Made by a program: the position numbers and the translations under genes. The notes under the pieces are model-generated. The model searched no databases, was not told where the DNA came from, and saw only the letters and a list, made by a program, of their open reading frames with translations. Of a stretch of 64,000 bases of DNA, positions 1 to 9,162 are shown piece after piece. Positions within the stretch are counted from its first letter, which is position 1. Each line of letters opens with the position of its first letter. Source of the stretch: Diadema setosum. Lineage: Eukaryota; Echinodermata; Echinoidea; Diadematoida; Diadematidae. The stretch covers positions 1,546,755-1,610,754 of the forward strand of contig CM067069.1 of the NCBI GenBank assembly GCA_033980235.1, in the 5' to 3' direction.

Positions 1-1356
1 ATAGAGAAACTACCCTAGTTACTTGGATTGAATTGTTCGGAAGACCGACGAGTATATGTAATAGGCCCCTCGGAGCACGGCAATGGTTATGAAGGATAGA
101 TACAATTTAGGTGAAAGTCACAAGCCCAAACGTTGATAGTGTCATTACTTATGTATGAATTTATGATTTTGGTATTATTTCTTCTGAGTTCCATAGAGCC
201 GAGTCACAACCGCACATAGGATAAAATAAAGTAGGTATTAAGTAAGTTAGTAAGTAAGACTATGATGTTGTACATACGATTGTAAATACGTTAATAAAGC
301 ACACTTGCATTGGATTGAGAATTACTCAAATTTTCCAGTTTCCAAAACAGACAATTTTATCACTGTACTTGCCTGGTCATGATGTGAGTGTGGTTGTACG
401 GTCGTGTGAGTCGAGAAGTCCGTGTCTTGTGTTGTGTCAGTTGTATTGAATGCAAGATGTAAAAGCATGAGTAGTTAGAGTACTATTGTGGTATTGGTCT
501 AGTTCAAGTACGTATCGTAACAGTTAATAGTACTCTTAAGCACAAACGTTCGCCTTCAACGAACAGCCCCCCATCGAAGTTTTGGACGCCTTGTCACGTT
601 ACATGAGGAGGTTGTTGGTTAGAAACTAAGGAAATTCTACACAATAGAGGAAAATAAGGGGAGTTGTCCGAGTGTGTGTTTGATTGGCGATGTGTGACGA
701 TGGTGATCAGACTGCTCAATGTTTAGCACGTGTGTACATATCATGTGTGCATGAATGCGTGTGTGCATCTCGAGCATGTTCTGTTGAGTCTAATGACCTT
801 TGCACGGTGAACAAATAGCTATCATAGAACGTCAGATCGTGGATGTCAACATTTACAATTTCTTAGAAACAGAACTCACCATTAACTTGAACAGACGTAT
901 ACTGCAAATTTTCACTGAATGGCTGAATATGGTGAATTAGCTCAGAAGTTTGGCACCAGGACAGAGTTAACCGTTGCAGGCTCACACAGTCACGGATACA
1001 GATCGCAGAATGAATATGCAGCACATGTATTAAAGGGCGCCAGCTCTAGCCAATGAGAGCACTTGTAGGGTTGAAAGAGGTAGTGTCAAGTATGGCGTTT
1101 GGCTATTGGTTGAGCCTGCAGTTGCTATTCTAGCTGAATGACAACCCCCCCCTCTTTGTATTTGACTTCCTCAAAGTTTCTTTGCGTTATATTGATTGAC
1201 ATTCCCAAGTTGTCATTCGATAAGGGTTCATACCCCTGAAAAGTATGTGGTGGCAGCAACTTATGAAAGGAGGTTTATTAATGGTTTGGTGGCTCATTAG
1301 AGAGTTTATTTCTTAAATAGGGGCCAACGAACCCCACCCCCCCTCCTCGCGCCACA
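1..1356 (+). repeat. 5' LTR, 3' portion only
   Basis: Positions 1-1356 match 11173-12532 base for base except for one substitution near 656 (T here, C in the 3' copy) and a C tract of 8 here versus 12 there. It ends in CGCGCCACA, the same terminus as the 3' LTR. It includes an AATAAA at 293-298. The first 2.75 kb of this LTR, including the promoter, is outside the window. Confidence 0.95.
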
Positions 1357-1359
1357 TTT

Positions 1360-1377
1360 TGGTGGCAGCGGTGGGAT
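1360..1377 (+). promoter_or_regulatory. Primer-binding site, tRNA-Leu type
   Basis: TGGTGGCAGCGGTGGGAT lies 3 nt after the LTR end. It is an 18-nt complement of the 3' end, with CCA, of animal tRNA-Leu of the AAG family, from my knowledge of that tRNA. The motif GGTGGGAT recurs at 1403-1410 and 1441-1448, in two degenerate copies of the surrounding block. Confidence 0.8.
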
Positions 1378-1987
1378 CTGCTGTTTTATAAAACCACTGT
1401 TCGGTGGGATTGATTTACTTGTTGTAAAAGACCGCTGTACGGTGGGATTGATTGCGTATGTGTTATAAGAACACTATACAGTGATATTTAGTAAACTGAT
1501 ATGTACGTGAAGGAGGACTGGTGTGTCTTGGTGTTGTTGCCAGTGTGTTGTTGCAACTATTAAGCTGATGATGACGTTGAGTGACTTGAGGTCCAGGCTA
1601 GTACTTAGCAAACAGTAAGAGTCTGTTTGTCTGTAGTTTAGTCAGTTTGAAGTAATGCAGTGTGCGGTCAAGGTTACGCTGTAGGTACTGTCAAAGTTGG
1701 ATATGTCACCTCTAGAGTCTATCAGTTAGTAGAATTGCGCAAACCAGGCAAGTGGTTGGAGTAACACCAATAGTTTGACATACTTAGCATGGTAGCATAA
1801 TTACAAACAAATTTGATATGAAATTATAGTAAGTACATTATTGTAGTGCAGCTGTATGTAAGTAAGAGCAACTGTAGTGTAAGCTAGTAAAGGAGTTCTA
1901 CTCCTTTTCACAGTGACATTGTAAGAGATACTCTGGCTCTAAAAACCCATAAACATTTTGGGTTATCTTTCAATTCAAACCAAATAA
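1378..1987 (+). other. Untranslated leader of the retrotransposon
   Basis: No open frame of note lies between the primer site and gag. It holds the two degenerate repeats of the primer-site region (1378-1490). It ends with a pyrimidine-containing stretch and AACAG at 1986-1990, a possible splice acceptor just before an ATG at 1996. Confidence 0.6.
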
Positions 1988-2191
1988 CAGTCAACATGGA
2001 TAGCGAAAACCGTCAAAAAAGCTGCTGCAGCGACAGTAGAGCTAGCTGCTGGTGATCAAGCAATCTCACAACACACTCCAAAGCAATGGACTGCTGACCA
2101 AACTGATCGAGAAATAGTAGTCACACAGGAGTATGGAGATGCAATTCCGCCAGCTCGACGACGAGTTTTCAGTCCACGTGCACTTCAAGAG

Positions 2192-3079
2192 ATGCCCGAG
2201 TATGTTTCTAGTCAACCGTCAACTGTAGCGATGGAGCAACTACCTGTGACTGTGGGTAATCATCGCAAAGATGTGCTGCCAGAGAAGTTTGGTGGAAAGA
2301 TTCCCTGGGCCGATTACAAGAGACACTTTGAAGTATGTATGAAGTTAAACAGATGGACGAATGCCGAAGCAGGCCAGTATCTCGCAACGCGACTTCATGG
2401 ACCAGCCATCAAGGTGTTGAATAACCTGCCCATTGGAGATTCAATTTTGTACACTGAGCTAGTAGCGCATCTTGAGCGTAGGTTTGGACCTGGAGAACAG
2501 GCCGAGAACTTTTTGATGGAGTTGAGACAGAGACGTCGACGCAAAGATGAGTCAATTCAGCAACTTGGACAAGCGATTCGCGACCTCACTGCCCTGGCAT
2601 ATCCCGAGATGAGTACCATGGCAAGGGAGCGACTGGCCAAGACTCACTTCTCCGAAGCCATAGACGAGGCTGAGATTCGCGCTGGCATTTTCCGGGCTAA
2701 TCCAGTGACACTCGACGACGCTATTCGAGCAGGTTTGGCGACAGAGTCGTTTATGAAGGCTGAGCGAGCTCGTGAACGATACCGCCCTCCTCGTCCAGTT
2801 CGTGCTGTGGAAAGCAGCATCCAGCCTGCATCTGTTGACATGAAGACAAGAACAGAAATTGATGAGCTCAAAGCAAGTCTGAATGAGATCATGCAGATGA
2901 TGAGACAAATGAACAAGAACACTAGTAATGATACCAATGTTCGTGAGTATGCATGCTTCAATTGTGGACAGAAAGGTCACATGGTTAGACAGTGTCCAAA
3001 GTTCAGACAGGGAAACGGCAAGAGGCCTTTCCAGCGGATCGTGGATCGGTCAGTCCAGAGACAAGATCCGATGGCTTAG
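2192..3079 (+). CDS. Gag-like polyprotein
   Basis: A 295-aa structural protein that would form the retrotransposon particle and bind its RNA. A retrotransposon-gag-like capsid region fills roughly residues 25-190 (motifs such as WADYKRHFE and YLATRLHGPA). A basic linker follows, then a CCHC zinc knuckle at residues 255-268 (CFNCGQKGHMVRQC). The start is uncertain: this frame is open back to 1988 without an ATG, while an ATG at 1996 opens a different frame that stops at 2055. The true start may be non-AUG, may depend on splicing, or may be displaced by a single-base change in the A6 run near 2014. The last 88 nt overlap pol in the -1 frame. Confidence 0.9.
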   Translation: MPEYVSSQPSTVAMEQLPVTVGNHRKDVLPEKFGGKIPWADYKRHFEVCMKLNRWTNAEAGQYLATRLHGPAIKVLNNLPIGDSILYTELVAHLERRFGPGEQAENFLMELRQRRRRKDESIQQLGQAIRDLTALAYPEMSTMARERLAKTHFSEAIDEAEIRAGIFRANPVTLDDAIRAGLATESFMKAERARERYRPPRPVRAVESSIQPASVDMKTRTEIDELKASLNEIMQMMRQMNKNTSNDTNVREYACFNCGQKGHMVRQCPKFRQGNGKRPFQRIVDRSVQRQDPMA

Positions 3080-5016
3080 AGAGAGACAAGCGTCATCCAG
3101 CAACTATCTGTACCGTTAATGTGATAACAGAAGGCATGTTTGTGAAGAGTACTGTAGAAGGAACAGCTATCAGATTTCTCATTGATACCGGGTCAACTAT
3201 CACAATAGTCTCCAAGTCAGCATTTCAAGAGTTAGAAAGTCAACCTGTCATTTGTGAAACGAGCACACGACTATGTCAAGCTAATGGATCTCCTATCACA
3301 GTTTACGGTGAAGCAGTCGTGAATATGCAAATAGGAACAACCCAGCATACCGCAAGTGTCATAGTAGCTGATATTGAGTATGATGGAATACTTGGGATGG
3401 ATTTTCTGCTGCAGACAAATTCAACTATTGACTGTGATTATCTGCAACTGACAATCAAAGGTGAATGCATCGAATGCACAGACTCAAGTGGAAATTGTTG
3501 TGACAAGCACAAGATTAATGCAACAAGACAAGTGCCAAGTCACCTACCTGAATTTCTTGCCGACTTGTACCACAGAGCATTGCCCAATCTACCAGATGAC
3601 TGCCATGAATCAGTAGCTGATCTTTTAGCCAAGTATGAAGACGCATTCTCCAGAGGTGATCATGACATCGGTCGTACAGATATCGTTCATCACTCCATCC
3701 ATACAACTTGCAGTGCACCGATACGACAGCATCCACGCAGACCTCCTATGGGACAAAGAGAAGAAATAGAAAAACAGGTTACTGACATGCTTCAAAGAGG
3801 GATTATTAAACCATCAAACAGTCCATGGTCATCACCAGTAGTGCTTGCTAACAAGAAGGATGGAACAAAGCGATTTTGCATCGATTATCGACAACTGAAC
3901 AAGTACACAGTTAAAGACTCATTCCCCCTCCCTCGTATTGATGAATCAATTGATTCACTTGATGGTGCCGAGTACTTTTGCACTCTTGACCTCGCTTCTG
4001 GGTATTGGCAGATCCCACTAGATGAAGATGCAAAACTCAAGTCAGCGTTTGTAGTTACTGGTGGTCTATATCAGTTTGAAGTGATGCCATTTGGCTTGTG
4101 TAATGCCCCGTCAACATTCGAACGGTTAATGGAAACCATCATGGTAGGCTTACAATGGAAAATCCTGCTGCTCTATTTGGATGACATCATAGTGTTTGGC
4201 CCCTCAGTAGAAGAAGTAATAGCGAGACTAGAAATCGTTCTACAGAGACTGCAAGCAGCCAAGCTCAAGCTCAAACCCAAGAAATGCTTTCTATTCCAGA
4301 AAGAAGTACTTTATCTGGGACACAAAGTATCGGCAGATGGTGTGAGCACAGATCCAGCCAAGACTGAAGCTGTACGAAATTGGCCGCAACCAACCAATCC
4401 AACTGACGTGAGAAGTTTCTTAGGTCTAGCATCTTATTACAGGCGGTACATCAAGGACTTTGCGAGTATTGCCAAGCCCCTTCATGTTCTTACAGAGAAG
4501 AATCACAAGTTTGAGTGGACTAATGAGTGTGAGCAGGCATTCACACTGTTGAAGGAGAAGTTGACGACAGCTCCAATCCTCGCATACCCAAGACTAGGTG
4601 TAGAGTACCTACTCGATACAGATGCCAGCAAGTTTGGCATAGGTGCAGTGTTGAGTCAAGAAAGAGATGGACATGAGAGAGTTGTAGCTTATGCCAGCAG
4701 AACACTGAGTAAACCCGAACAAAACTACTGTGTAACCAGACGAGAGTTGTTAGCTGTTGTAACTTTCCTGAAACATTTCCGTCACTATCTTTATGGTCAG
4801 CCTGTCACAGTTCGAACTGATCATGGTGCACTGAGGTGGCTCATGAAATTCAAGAACCCCGAAGGACAAGTAGCACGATGGCTAGAAGTAATAAGCCAGT
4901 ATTCACTCACCCTTGAGCACCGACCAGGACGAGTTCACATGAATGCAGATGGTCTGTCGCGACGACCATGTACACAGTGCGGACGACTGGAAGACGTCTG
5001 TGAAAATAAGCAGTAG
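2992..5016 (+). CDS. Pol part 1: protease, reverse transcriptase, RNase H
   Basis: This 674-codon frame is probably translated only from about 3017 after frameshifting; its first ATG at 2992 is incidental. The aspartic protease active site DTGS is at residues 65-68. The RT has catalytic aspartates at 333 (TLDLASGYWQ) and in YLDD at 395-398. RNase H carries D544 (DTDAS), E585 (RREL) and D610 (RTDHGAL). It matures gag-pol and copies element RNA into cDNA. Unusually, the frame stops after RNase H (HMNADGLSRRP) rather than running into integrase, which begins 124 nt later in another frame. All catalytic residues I checked are present. Confidence 0.95.
   Translation: MSKVQTGKRQEAFPADRGSVSPETRSDGLERDKRHPATICTVNVITEGMFVKSTVEGTAIRFLIDTGSTITIVSKSAFQELESQPVICETSTRLCQANGSPITVYGEAVVNMQIGTTQHTASVIVADIEYDGILGMDFLLQTNSTIDCDYLQLTIKGECIECTDSSGNCCDKHKINATRQVPSHLPEFLADLYHRALPNLPDDCHESVADLLAKYEDAFSRGDHDIGRTDIVHHSIHTTCSAPIRQHPRRPPMGQREEIEKQVTDMLQRGIIKPSNSPWSSPVVLANKKDGTKRFCIDYRQLNKYTVKDSFPLPRIDESIDSLDGAEYFCTLDLASGYWQIPLDEDAKLKSAFVVTGGLYQFEVMPFGLCNAPSTFERLMETIMVGLQWKILLLYLDDIIVFGPSVEEVIARLEIVLQRLQAAKLKLKPKKCFLFQKEVLYLGHKVSADGVSTDPAKTEAVRNWPQPTNPTDVRSFLGLASYYRRYIKDFASIAKPLHVLTEKNHKFEWTNECEQAFTLLKEKLTTAPILAYPRLGVEYLLDTDASKFGIGAVLSQERDGHERVVAYASRTLSKPEQNYCVTRRELLAVVTFLKHFRHYLYGQPVTVRTDHGALRWLMKFKNPEGQVARWLEVISQYSLTLEHRPGRVHMNADGLSRRPCTQCGRLEDVCENKQ
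3010..3016 (+). promoter_or_regulatory. -1 ribosomal frameshift heptamer, gag to pol
   Basis: The gag frame reads CAG GGA AAC, giving the slippery heptamer G GGA AAC, a sequence known to support -1 frameshifting in several retroviruses. Pol lies exactly in the -1 frame and is open across this point. A stem can form downstream: CCA 3031-3033 plus CGGATC 3035-3040 with GATCCG 3065-3070 plus TGG 3072-3074. The 14-nt spacer is longer than the usual 5-9 nt. Confidence 0.75.
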
Positions 5017-5140
5017 AGTATATTAGTGATGTAATGTGTAGTATGTAGATGAATATTAACTGTATTGTATTTGGTATACATTCATACAGTACCAGTATGC
5101 TTAACTGATGGACTGCTGTAGCTGAGAATACAGACTGACA
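5017..5140 (+). other. Non-coding spacer inside pol
   Basis: This 124-nt stretch between RNase H and integrase has stops in the pol frame soon after 5016 and an upstream stop at 5123-5125 in the integrase frame. It is T/A/G-rich and contains possible acceptors such as the AG at 5132-5133. It could be a spliced intron, a reinitiation region or a simple ORF break. Since the element looks young, I favour real architecture over decay. Confidence 0.6.
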
Positions 5141-6586
5141 ATGGATACTGAATCTGAACTTGTCAGCAGAATACAAGCAATTACTATTTTGCCAAGTATT
5201 ACCACTGATGACGTAAGGAAGGCTCAATTACAAGACAGAGACATAAAGCATATTTTGAGGTGGAAAGAAGAGAGAACAGAAAGACCAGTATGGACAGAAG
5301 TGTCAAGACTTTCGTCAGCTGTTAAGTCGTACTGGGTAAACTGGACTCTACTAGATGTTCAAGATGGAATTCTCATGCGCAGGTGGGAATCAGATGATGG
5401 TAAAGAAGTTAAGTGGAAGACTGTACTTCCACGCGCACTGCGACAAACAGTACTCAATGAACTTCATGGCTCGAACACAGCATGTCATCTGGGAGTAAAC
5501 AAGTTACTACATAAAGTGCAGCAACGCTATTATTGGGTTGGCTTGTCTGCAGATGTTAGGTCAACAGTTCGAGAGTGTGTAGTTTGTGCAAGACTTAAGA
5601 ATCCCCCAAAGAGATCAAGAGCCCCATTACAGACATATACAGTAGGTGCACCCCTTGAAAGGGTAGCGATGGACATTTTGGGACCACTTCCAGAGACAGA
5701 TCGTGGTAATCGATATGTACTTGTGGTTGGAGACTATTTTACTAAATGGATCGAGTCGTACCCTCTCCCCAACCAAGAAGCCGAAACAGTGGCCCGAGTA
5801 TTTGTTGAAGAATTTGTATGCAGATTTGGAGTGCCTAAAGAATTGCATACCGATCAAGGAAGAAATTTTGAGTCTGCTCTGATGGGAGAAGTATGTAAAC
5901 TCCTTGGTATCAAGAAGACTAGAACATCTCCACTACATCCTCAGAGTGATGGTTTCATTGAGAGGTTCAACCGTACTTTGCTTACCATGATTGCATCTAT
6001 CCTCGACGTGGACCGGAACCAAACCGACTGGGATGAACGAATTCCATATGCTATGCTAGCATACCGCACCTCCGTGCAAGAGTCTACCAGCGAATCTCCA
6101 GTCATGATGATGTTGGGCCGAGATATTACACTGCCAGTGGATATCACCATCAGTCAACCTACGTCAGAAGAAACGGAGAGAGACGATTACGCACAACATC
6201 TCAGAAATAAACTAAACGATGTGCATGAGATTGCTCGACAAAAGCTGGCGCTAGCTCACAATAAGCAGGCAAAGCAATATGATCGCAACACTCTACTGAT
6301 ACAATACAGAGTAGGCGATTGGGTTTGGCTGTATCACATACTAAGAAAAAGGGGAGTATGTCCAAAGCTTCTTCCCAAGTGGACAGGACCGTTCATGATC
6401 ACACACAAGTTATCAGATGTGGTGTACAGAATCCAAGAATCGAGCAGATCCAAGCCCAAGGTTATTCATGTTGATCGGTTGAAGCCTTATCATGGTCCTC
6501 TCCGAGTTAACTGGCTCAATGCAACACCCCGCAGACGTAACCCATCAAGAAGTAGGCAAGCCCCAAGACGATTAATTGAGGATTAA
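5141..6586 (+). CDS. Pol part 2: integrase
   Basis: A 481-aa integrase that would insert element cDNA into the genome. An N-terminal H2C2 zinc-binding module uses H109, H116, C146 and C149. The catalytic core has D178 (VAMDILGP), D238 (HTDQG) and E274 (FIERFNRTL), giving the canonical DD35E spacing. A C-terminal GPF/GPY-type module follows (KWTGPF at 414-418, with VIHVDRLKPY downstream). No chromodomain is evident in the final 30 basic residues. The chosen ATG lies 15 codons after the nearest upstream stop. Integrase in a separate ORF, or exon, from RT is unusual for this superfamily. Confidence 0.93.
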   Translation: MDTESELVSRIQAITILPSITTDDVRKAQLQDRDIKHILRWKEERTERPVWTEVSRLSSAVKSYWVNWTLLDVQDGILMRRWESDDGKEVKWKTVLPRALRQTVLNELHGSNTACHLGVNKLLHKVQQRYYWVGLSADVRSTVRECVVCARLKNPPKRSRAPLQTYTVGAPLERVAMDILGPLPETDRGNRYVLVVGDYFTKWIESYPLPNQEAETVARVFVEEFVCRFGVPKELHTDQGRNFESALMGEVCKLLGIKKTRTSPLHPQSDGFIERFNRTLLTMIASILDVDRNQTDWDERIPYAMLAYRTSVQESTSESPVMMMLGRDITLPVDITISQPTSEETERDDYAQHLRNKLNDVHEIARQKLALAHNKQAKQYDRNTLLIQYRVGDWVWLYHILRKRGVCPKLLPKWTGPFMITHKLSDVVYRIQESSRSKPKVIHVDRLKPYHGPLRVNWLNATPRRRNPSRSRQAPRRLIED

Positions 6587-6610
6587 TAATACAATGTTAG
6601 CCCATCATGG

Positions 6611-6636
6611 TATATTTCTTGTTTTTTTTTATATAG
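6611..6636 (+). promoter_or_regulatory. Probable splice acceptor for ORF4
   Basis: TATATTTCTTG, a ten-T run and ATATAG directly precede the ATG at 6637. A pyrimidine tract followed by AG touching a start codon is what a spliced subgenomic mRNA for a downstream ORF needs, as for retroviral env. A matching donor candidate lies in the LTR (9078 in the 3' copy). Confidence 0.6.
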
Positions 6637-7617
6637 ATGTTGCAGTGTACAATATGCCGTGAGGATAAGCCATCCATGACGTCACTCCTGACACACATGC
6701 ATCTAATACATAACACAACGTTAACCCTGCAGTGCCGCTACTGCAGTTATGAATCAAGGGGGCGCCCCGAGTTCAGCCGGCATTATCAGAGACAACACCC
6801 TGGACATCGACAAGAGGCGGGGTATGCTGATTATAAGGTGGCAACGAGAAGATTCATGGAAAAGGAGTTGGAAGAGGAGGAGAGGCGAAAGAGGAGACAG
6901 AGGGACGAAAGGCGTAGCGAGGAGAGAAAGGACAGAAGGAAAGACGGGAAGGTGGATGAGCGACGGGGTGGAGAAAGAGAAAGGGACGGAGGAAAGGCGA
7001 ATGAGAAGCGAGACAGGCTGAGAGATGACAGAAAGAAGAATGCGAAGACGGAGGAGAGAAAGAAGGAAGAAAAGAAAGTAGATGAACGTCGAGGTGGAGA
7101 AAAGGAGAGGGATGGTGCAAGGCCGGAGGAGAAGCAAGGTCGGGAAGGAGAGAAAGTTGGGGAGAAGCGAGAGGACAGAAAGGAGAAACAAGGTCGTGAT
7201 GAGGAGAAGGCTGAAAAGGTTGCTGAAAAGGAAAGCAGAAAGAGAAGTGCTGAAGTTGCGAACCTGCCATCCATCAGTCTTGGTCTGGACAACGACGAGA
7301 AAAGCCTCACCGCGTCAGAGACACCACCACGGTCACCAGCATTGTCGGTGTCGTCATCCTCATCGAGCGATGCATCTTCAGTTTCTCCAGCAGCTTCATC
7401 AGTAGGGTCGGTAGTTCCTGATGAGAAGACGTCGGACATGGACGTTGAACAGGCGGGAGAGGACGGGATGATCCAAATCACGCTGAAAAAGCCACGTACC
7501 GGCACACTTCGCCTGAGTCGGTTGGTCGTCGAAACCGAATGGTATACGCACGCAAATGGGAAGGAACTGCTGCAAGAGAGAAAAGTGTTGACCAGATACT
7601 TTCACCATGAGCCGTAG
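6637..7617 (+). CDS. ORF4: novel C2H2 zinc-finger accessory protein
   Basis: A 326-aa protein in the position where env or accessory genes sit. Two C2H2 fingers open it with identical spacing, C-X2-C-X12-H-X4-H: C4/C7/H20/H25 and C33/C36/H49/H54. A very charged K/E/R/D region (about 70-215) holds a duplicated block beginning VDERRGGE and is probably helical. A Ser-rich acidic stretch (about 225-265) and an unrelated C-terminal domain (about 275-326, IQITLKKP to YFHHEP) follow. There is no signal peptide or membrane segment, so it is not an envelope protein. The purine-rich strand keeps other frames open too, so length alone proves little. The finger pairs, start context and intact C-terminus are the support. 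The function is unknown; nucleic-acid binding is inference. Confidence 0.75.
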   Translation: MLQCTICREDKPSMTSLLTHMHLIHNTTLTLQCRYCSYESRGRPEFSRHYQRQHPGHRQEAGYADYKVATRRFMEKELEEEERRKRRQRDERRSEERKDRRKDGKVDERRGGERERDGGKANEKRDRLRDDRKKNAKTEERKKEEKKVDERRGGEKERDGARPEEKQGREGEKVGEKREDRKEKQGRDEEKAEKVAEKESRKRSAEVANLPSISLGLDNDEKSLTASETPPRSPALSVSSSSSSDASSVSPAASSVGSVVPDEKTSDMDVEQAGEDGMIQITLKKPRTGTLRLSRLVVETEWYTHANGKELLQERKVLTRYFHHEP

Positions 7618-8403
7618 GAGAGTTTGTTCGACTCTTCATCTGTAAAAAGTGTAAAATAGAGCGTTGGCTGTATCAGTATTGTTTTAGTTCAAAGTGTAAT
7701 ATAGTGTGTATAGTTATCGTATATGGATACAGAAGTACAATTACATTCACTGTATCGTATACAGTGAAATCTGTGAAAATTTAGAAGAACAGTACGCAAT
7801 TGCAGGTGTTTTAGTCAAGGTGAATAAGTTTGAGTAGTTGTATATGGCAGGAGCATCCATAAATAATAAATGCACATTAGAGTGGTACAGTGTATGTGCA
7901 CGCATGTGTTTCAAGTTTGTATAAATCTGTGTAATGGTTGTATATACAATGTAGTAAGAACATCCATAGATAGATAGCACAGATTTTCTGAATGAGAGCA
8001 ATAAGATTCTGCTTGCAATTCAAGTGGCGAATCATTAGAACAGATTATAACTGTATGCATGTGCACATACAGTATGTGTTTTAACTGATGTGTATACATC
8101 TGAGCTACTGTTATGTACAGTGAGAACATTTACCGGAATATTCATACAATGTAGCACAGATTAAAGGTACAAAGAATTATATGTCATGCGTATACCTCTG
8201 CAAGGAATAGATATTGCAAATGAAGTTTGGAGGATATTTGCACACTCCATAATACGAGTGCACACATCAATTTGGAGTGAGGAGTTGATAATTTTACAAT
8301 GTATAATGTGTACATACTGTGTAAATAAGGTAGTGTATAACAAGTAATGAGTATAATGAGTATTAATAATCTAAGTGTCCTACGATCGCTGGGACAGCGA
8401 TTA
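7618..8403 (+). other. 3' untranslated interior of the retrotransposon
   Basis: About 790 nt without a credible ORF, rich in TGTA/TACA words and short degenerate repeats (for example AGCACAGATT at about 7976 and 8153). It probably forms the shared 3' UTR of the element's mRNAs. I see no other gene here. Confidence 0.6.
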
Positions 8404-8418
8404 CGTGGAGGGGGACAG
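8404..8418 (+). promoter_or_regulatory. Polypurine tract
   Basis: CGTGGAGGGGGACAG ends directly at the TGTGGCG that opens the 3' LTR, the expected place for plus-strand DNA priming. Confidence 0.7.
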
Positions 8419-8954
8419 TGTGGCGAATGTGGCTCTTAATTTTTTTTTTTTTTTGTAGATTACTTCTATTTTCCCCACTCCGTTCGTGTAGTATGGTGTA
8501 TGCACTTTTCTTTCACGGTAGACTTTAACAAATTTCACATACACTATTTTGTATATGTGGGACTATAATAGTGACGAATGTTTAGAATGATAGCGAGGTT
8601 GTACTTACTTTGACACTTTAAATCCCGCTATGGTTTGATATGACGTGGAGATCTTTTCAGAAAGGTGATAATTTCCGGATATTCCAAGTATTTTGATGAG
8701 AAATTGCTATGGTTTTAGCGATTTTACTGTGTTAAGACACTGCACGAGTGATCGTGGCAGCTTAGTTCAAAATCACGCTCTTTCCCGCTGCGTATGCGTG
8801 ATCGTACTTTTAGCCAATGAACGCTGCGTATTATCATAGTTGTCAAGAGAGGGCGTGGCTTAGGTTCCTTTTATCACTGGAGGACAGGTTTGGCCCCTGG
8901 ATAAACCCTGGATAGCCCCAATAATAAACCGTGAAACCCGTCACATAATTATGG

Positions 8955-8962
8955 TATAAATA
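8955..8962 (+). promoter_or_regulatory. LTR TATA box
   Basis: TATAAATA in the context ATGGTATAAATAGG is a strong core promoter match. Transcription would start around 8985-8990. The copy that drives element expression is in the 5' LTR, outside the window; this one could drive flanking DNA. Confidence 0.65.
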
Positions 8963-9074
8963 GGAGCAGCAGAAGATGAAATTTTGCCATTCTCATCATC
9001 TGATTATCTTCTGAAGTTGTTATCCCCCCCCCCCCCCTTCCTCTTTTGCTGGTTCTTGAGGCTGTACAGAAGCC

Positions 9075-9083
9075 AAAGTAAGT
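9075..9083 (+). promoter_or_regulatory. Candidate splice donor in LTR leader
   Basis: AAAGTAAGT matches the donor consensus about 90 nt after the predicted start site. In the 5' LTR copy it could remove the very long R/U5 leader by joining to an acceptor near 1990 (gag) or 6636 (ORF4). Confidence 0.5.
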
Positions 9084-9162
9084 ACTAAAAGACTTCCATA
9101 GGTTGTCAAATATTATTAAATAGGAGATATTGTAAATATGTTTAGATGGATTATATGATAGA

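Noticed and set aside
6754..7505. Long open frames on the minus strand opposite ORF4
   Set aside because: They are produced by the purine-rich plus strand, are low-complexity (Ser/Leu/Phe/Pro) and lack domain or start support.
6637..7617. Envelope gene in the position after integrase
   Set aside because: No signal peptide, transmembrane segment, cleavage site or cysteine pattern of an envelope; the protein is a charged zinc-finger protein.
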